DNA of 7,381 nucleotides, taken from positions 8,507-15,887 of the forward strand of contig DAKQ01000113.1 of assembly GCA_002496635.1 (NCBI GenBank), read 5' to 3'. Numbering within the stretch: position 1 is the first letter of the stretch; each line of letters begins with the position of its first letter. Shown piece after piece: positions 5,831 to 7,381 of the stretch. The notes below the pieces were generated by a model. It had not been told where the DNA came from. It worked only from the letters and a program-made list of their open reading frames with translations, and did not search any database. Source of the stretch: Euryarchaeota archaeon UBA82. Its GTDB lineage: Archaea > Thermoplasmatota > Poseidoniia > Poseidoniales > Poseidoniaceae. A program made the translations under genes and the position numbers.

Positions 5831-6193
5831 TCAATCATCATGAATCAATTCGGCATCGGATTCATTAACATCACTTTCAATTTTAGAAATCGGCTGATCT
5901 TCACCTAAATTGGAAAAATCTGTATTTCCACCACTCCATGATTGAATTTCATCAGTTTGCTGAAATTCTTCATCGAATGGCATAGAGTTAGATGATAATG
6001 AATAAGCAGATGGATCAATTTCTCTCTCCTGAACACGTTGTCCCGGGTCTGGTGCTTTTCTCTCTTCCATTGGAAGAGATGCATGAAAGAGCCCACATTC
6101 TGGGCATTTAAATGTCCCTTTAAGTTCAATTGTGCCGCACGATGGACATCGAACGGCTCGTGTGAAAATCTGTAAAGAATCTGTCAAATTCAA
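5831..6193 (-). CDS. Zinc-ribbon protein with acidic disordered tail
   Basis: A 120-residue protein of no family that I can name. Residues 16-33 form a zinc ribbon, CPSC then CPEC with 10 residues between the pairs (Cys16, Cys19, Cys30, Cys33), inside VRCPSCGTIELKGTFKCPEC. Residues about 42-120 are low in hydrophobics and rich in Asp, Glu, Ser and Asn, ending in ELIHDD, so this part is probably disordered. There is no signal peptide or TM segment. The only available start is TTG at 6193: upstream in frame there is no ATG or GTG before a TGA at 6214-6212. The TTG overlaps the TGA of the preceding gene (TTGA), with AGAGGA a few bases before, so the two are almost certainly translationally coupled and their products may work together. 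A regulatory or adaptor role at the membrane protein's cytoplasmic acidic region is only a guess. Confidence 0.8.
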   Translation of the reverse strand: MNLTDSLQIFTRAVRCPSCGTIELKGTFKCPECGLFHASLPMEERKAPDPGQRVQEREIDPSAYSLSSNSMPFDEEFQQTDEIQSWSGGNTDFSNLGEDQPISKIESDVNESDAELIHDD

Positions 6194-7381
6194 TCCTCTG
6201 GAATAAACATCTCATCCTGATAAGCAGTGATTTCATCGCCTGTTTCATCTTCCTCGATAGTTACTGTATCTTCGTCATCATCAAATTCAAGAATTGTTCC
6301 ATAGTATTCTTCTCCATCGATATCAACACCAACATAAGATCCTATGTCAAGTTCATCACTATCAGATTCCTCTTCCGATTCAACATCATCATCTGACTCT
6401 TCCTCTTTTTCTTCATCTGATTCTTCTTCGGAATCATCTTCAGTTTCCTCATCTGAATCTTCCTCAGCATCGTCTTGATCTTCGAGAGACTCTTGCACAT
6501 CAGCCTTATCCTCGCTAACTTCTTTCATTGCTTTGACACGAGCTCTCCATGAAGGAGCTAATACAAGGTGTGTATACAAACTTGCAATTAGCCCAACTGT
6601 GGCAAGAGCCATGAGTAATATCCCATCGATGTAAAATCCGCCTGGCATGGAACTTGCATCACCTGCAAGAGGCGTTAAAGAATTTTTACAATCCCCAACT
6701 TGAACAGTAGGTTCGCAAGGATATGCATCACCCTCGTCGATTATGATGTTTTGAGCATTCATCCACCCATTCCCATCTTCAGTTTCCAGTAATACAGTGC
6801 CTCCTTCTCCATCAACGAATGGGAATAATCCATTTGCTAATGCTGCTATGATCATGATAGCCAATCCTGTATGGATCAACGGCCAGAACACATCGTGCCA
6901 CTTCTTTGACATGAAGCGCGTATGCCATTTTGTTGGGAAAGTTTTGACAGTTTCAGCCTCCTCGTCTTCAAGGCTCGCTATGGTATCTTCATGTGATTCA
7001 ATAGAGTTGACAAATTCAATCATATCTATATTTCCATCCGAATTTTCATCCATTGATTCCATCATTGCATCAAGTTCTTTATCCGTCAATTGATAATCAA
7101 GGAATTTACTGAGTTTGGAACCCAATTCCCCTCTGGTAATCATGCGATTTCCATCTTCATCCATATCACCAAATGCGGTTGCTAAGGTTAACTCTTGTTC
7201 ATCGATTGAGTCGAGTATGTCTTCATATATCTGAGAAATAGTTCGTTCAGTATGTTCTAAATCTTCAAGAACATCCTCAGAATCTTCAACCATTTCTTCT
7301 TCCACAGGATCTTCTTCAGAATCTTCCTCGACTTCTTCTTCAGAATCTTCCTCGACTTCTTCTTCAGAATCTTCCTCGACT
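6190..7381 (-). CDS. Acidic two-TM membrane protein with EF-hand pair, 5' end missing
   Basis: The frame is open to the window edge, so the start lies outside; GTG 7305 or ATG 7293 are inside the frame but are unlikely starts because the acidic repeat continues upstream of them. Order, counting from GTG 7305 as residue 1: a Glu-rich N-terminal region; EF-hand-like loop D49-E60 (DEDGNRMITRGE, with Arg instead of Gly at loop position 6); a canonical EF-hand loop D86-E97 (DENSDGNIDMIE); a basic stretch; TM1 about 139-163; an exposed loop with two Cys (197 and 206) that could form a disulfide; TM2 about 223-249; a long Asp/Glu/Ser run (about 265-318); and a C-terminal module (about 319-371, IGSYVGVDIDGEEYYGTILE onward) that looks like a small beta-barrel of SH3/Tudor type. 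The EF-hands and C-terminus should lie on the same side, probably the cytoplasm. I do not recognise a characterised homologue; calcium sensing at the membrane is an inference. Confidence 0.85.
   Translation of the reverse strand, partial: VEEDSEEEVEEDSEEEVEEDSEEDPVEEEMVEDSEDVLEDLEHTERTISQIYEDILDSIDEQELTLATAFGDMDEDGNRMITRGELGSKLSKFLDYQLTDKELDAMMESMDENSDGNIDMIEFVNSIESHEDTIASLEDEEAETVKTFPTKWHTRFMSKKWHDVFWPLIHTGLAIMIIAALANGLFPFVDGEGGTVLLETEDGNGWMNAQNIIIDEGDAYPCEPTVQVGDCKNSLTPLAGDASSMPGGFYIDGILLMALATVGLIASLYTHLVLAPSWRARVKAMKEVSEDKADVQESLEDQDDAEEDSDEETEDDSEEESDEEKEEESDDDVESEEESDSDELDIGSYVGVDIDGEEYYGTILEFDDDEDTVTIEEDETGDEITAYQDEMFIPED
7311..7381. repeat. 24-bp tandem repeat encoding VEEDSEEE
   Basis: Three consecutive, apparently identical copies at 7311-7334, 7335-7358 and 7359-7381 (the last is cut one base short by the window edge). 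On the minus strand, in the reading frame of the EF-hand membrane protein, each unit encodes the octapeptide VEEDSEEE. Identity at DNA level points to recent expansion by slippage or unequal exchange; the copy number beyond the edge is unknown. Confidence 0.95.

Noticed and set aside
6294..6518. Plus-strand His/Leu/Gln-rich ORF
   Set aside because: An artefact of reading the antisense of an Asp/Glu/Ser-rich coding tract.
7311..7381. CRISPR-like array at the right edge
   Set aside because: The repeats are directly adjacent with no spacers and keep an open reading frame, so they are a coding tandem repeat.

Overview
The window looks like a piece of an uncultured planktonic euryarchaeal genome, most likely Marine Group II/III (Candidatus Poseidoniia). 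The reasons are the archaeal gene set (stand-alone Kae1, a DUF5679-type mini zinc ribbon, an archaeal-length SlyD-type FKBP), TATA boxes about 25-30 bp before a leaderless gene and a tRNA, GGTGAT Shine-Dalgarno motifs, a tRNA without an encoded CCA, and a fairly AT-rich composition. The placement is inferred from style and content, not from a phylogenetic marker.

Layout. Positions 1-3597 hold a minus-strand cluster. In transcription order it is kae1 (tRNA t6A synthesis), a basic and largely disordered protein of unknown family whose 5' part is interrupted by an in-frame TGA, a SlyD-type FKBP prolyl isomerase with a His-rich tail, and the catalytic subunit of a B12-dependent acyl-CoA mutase of the methylmalonyl-CoA mutase type, cut by the left edge. 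Spacings are 24, 4 and 44 bp, so one operon is likely. Positions 3598-5640 hold plus-strand genes: hutI (imidazolonepropionase), divergent from kae1, then a 110-residue protein resembling the dimeric alpha/beta-barrel (ABM-like) families, a structured intergenic region, and a 50-residue DUF5679-like zinc ribbon. A tRNA-Val(GAC) follows at 5697-5770 with its own TATA box and T-tract. Positions 5831-7381 hold a minus-strand pair that overlap by two bases. The upstream gene encodes an acidic two-TM protein with two EF-hand-like loops, truncated by the right edge inside a 24-bp tandem repeat. The downstream gene encodes a short zinc-ribbon protein with an acidic tail.

The genes do not form one pathway. 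The kae1 operon mixes tRNA modification, protein folding and propionyl/branched-chain acyl-CoA metabolism, and hutI is a lone histidine-degradation gene here. No mobile element, CRISPR array or defence system was seen. The less ordinary items are the interrupted gene after kae1, the inverted-repeat cluster at 5264-5292, the unclassified EF-hand/acidic membrane protein with its zinc-ribbon partner, and pocket-region deviations in the mutase.
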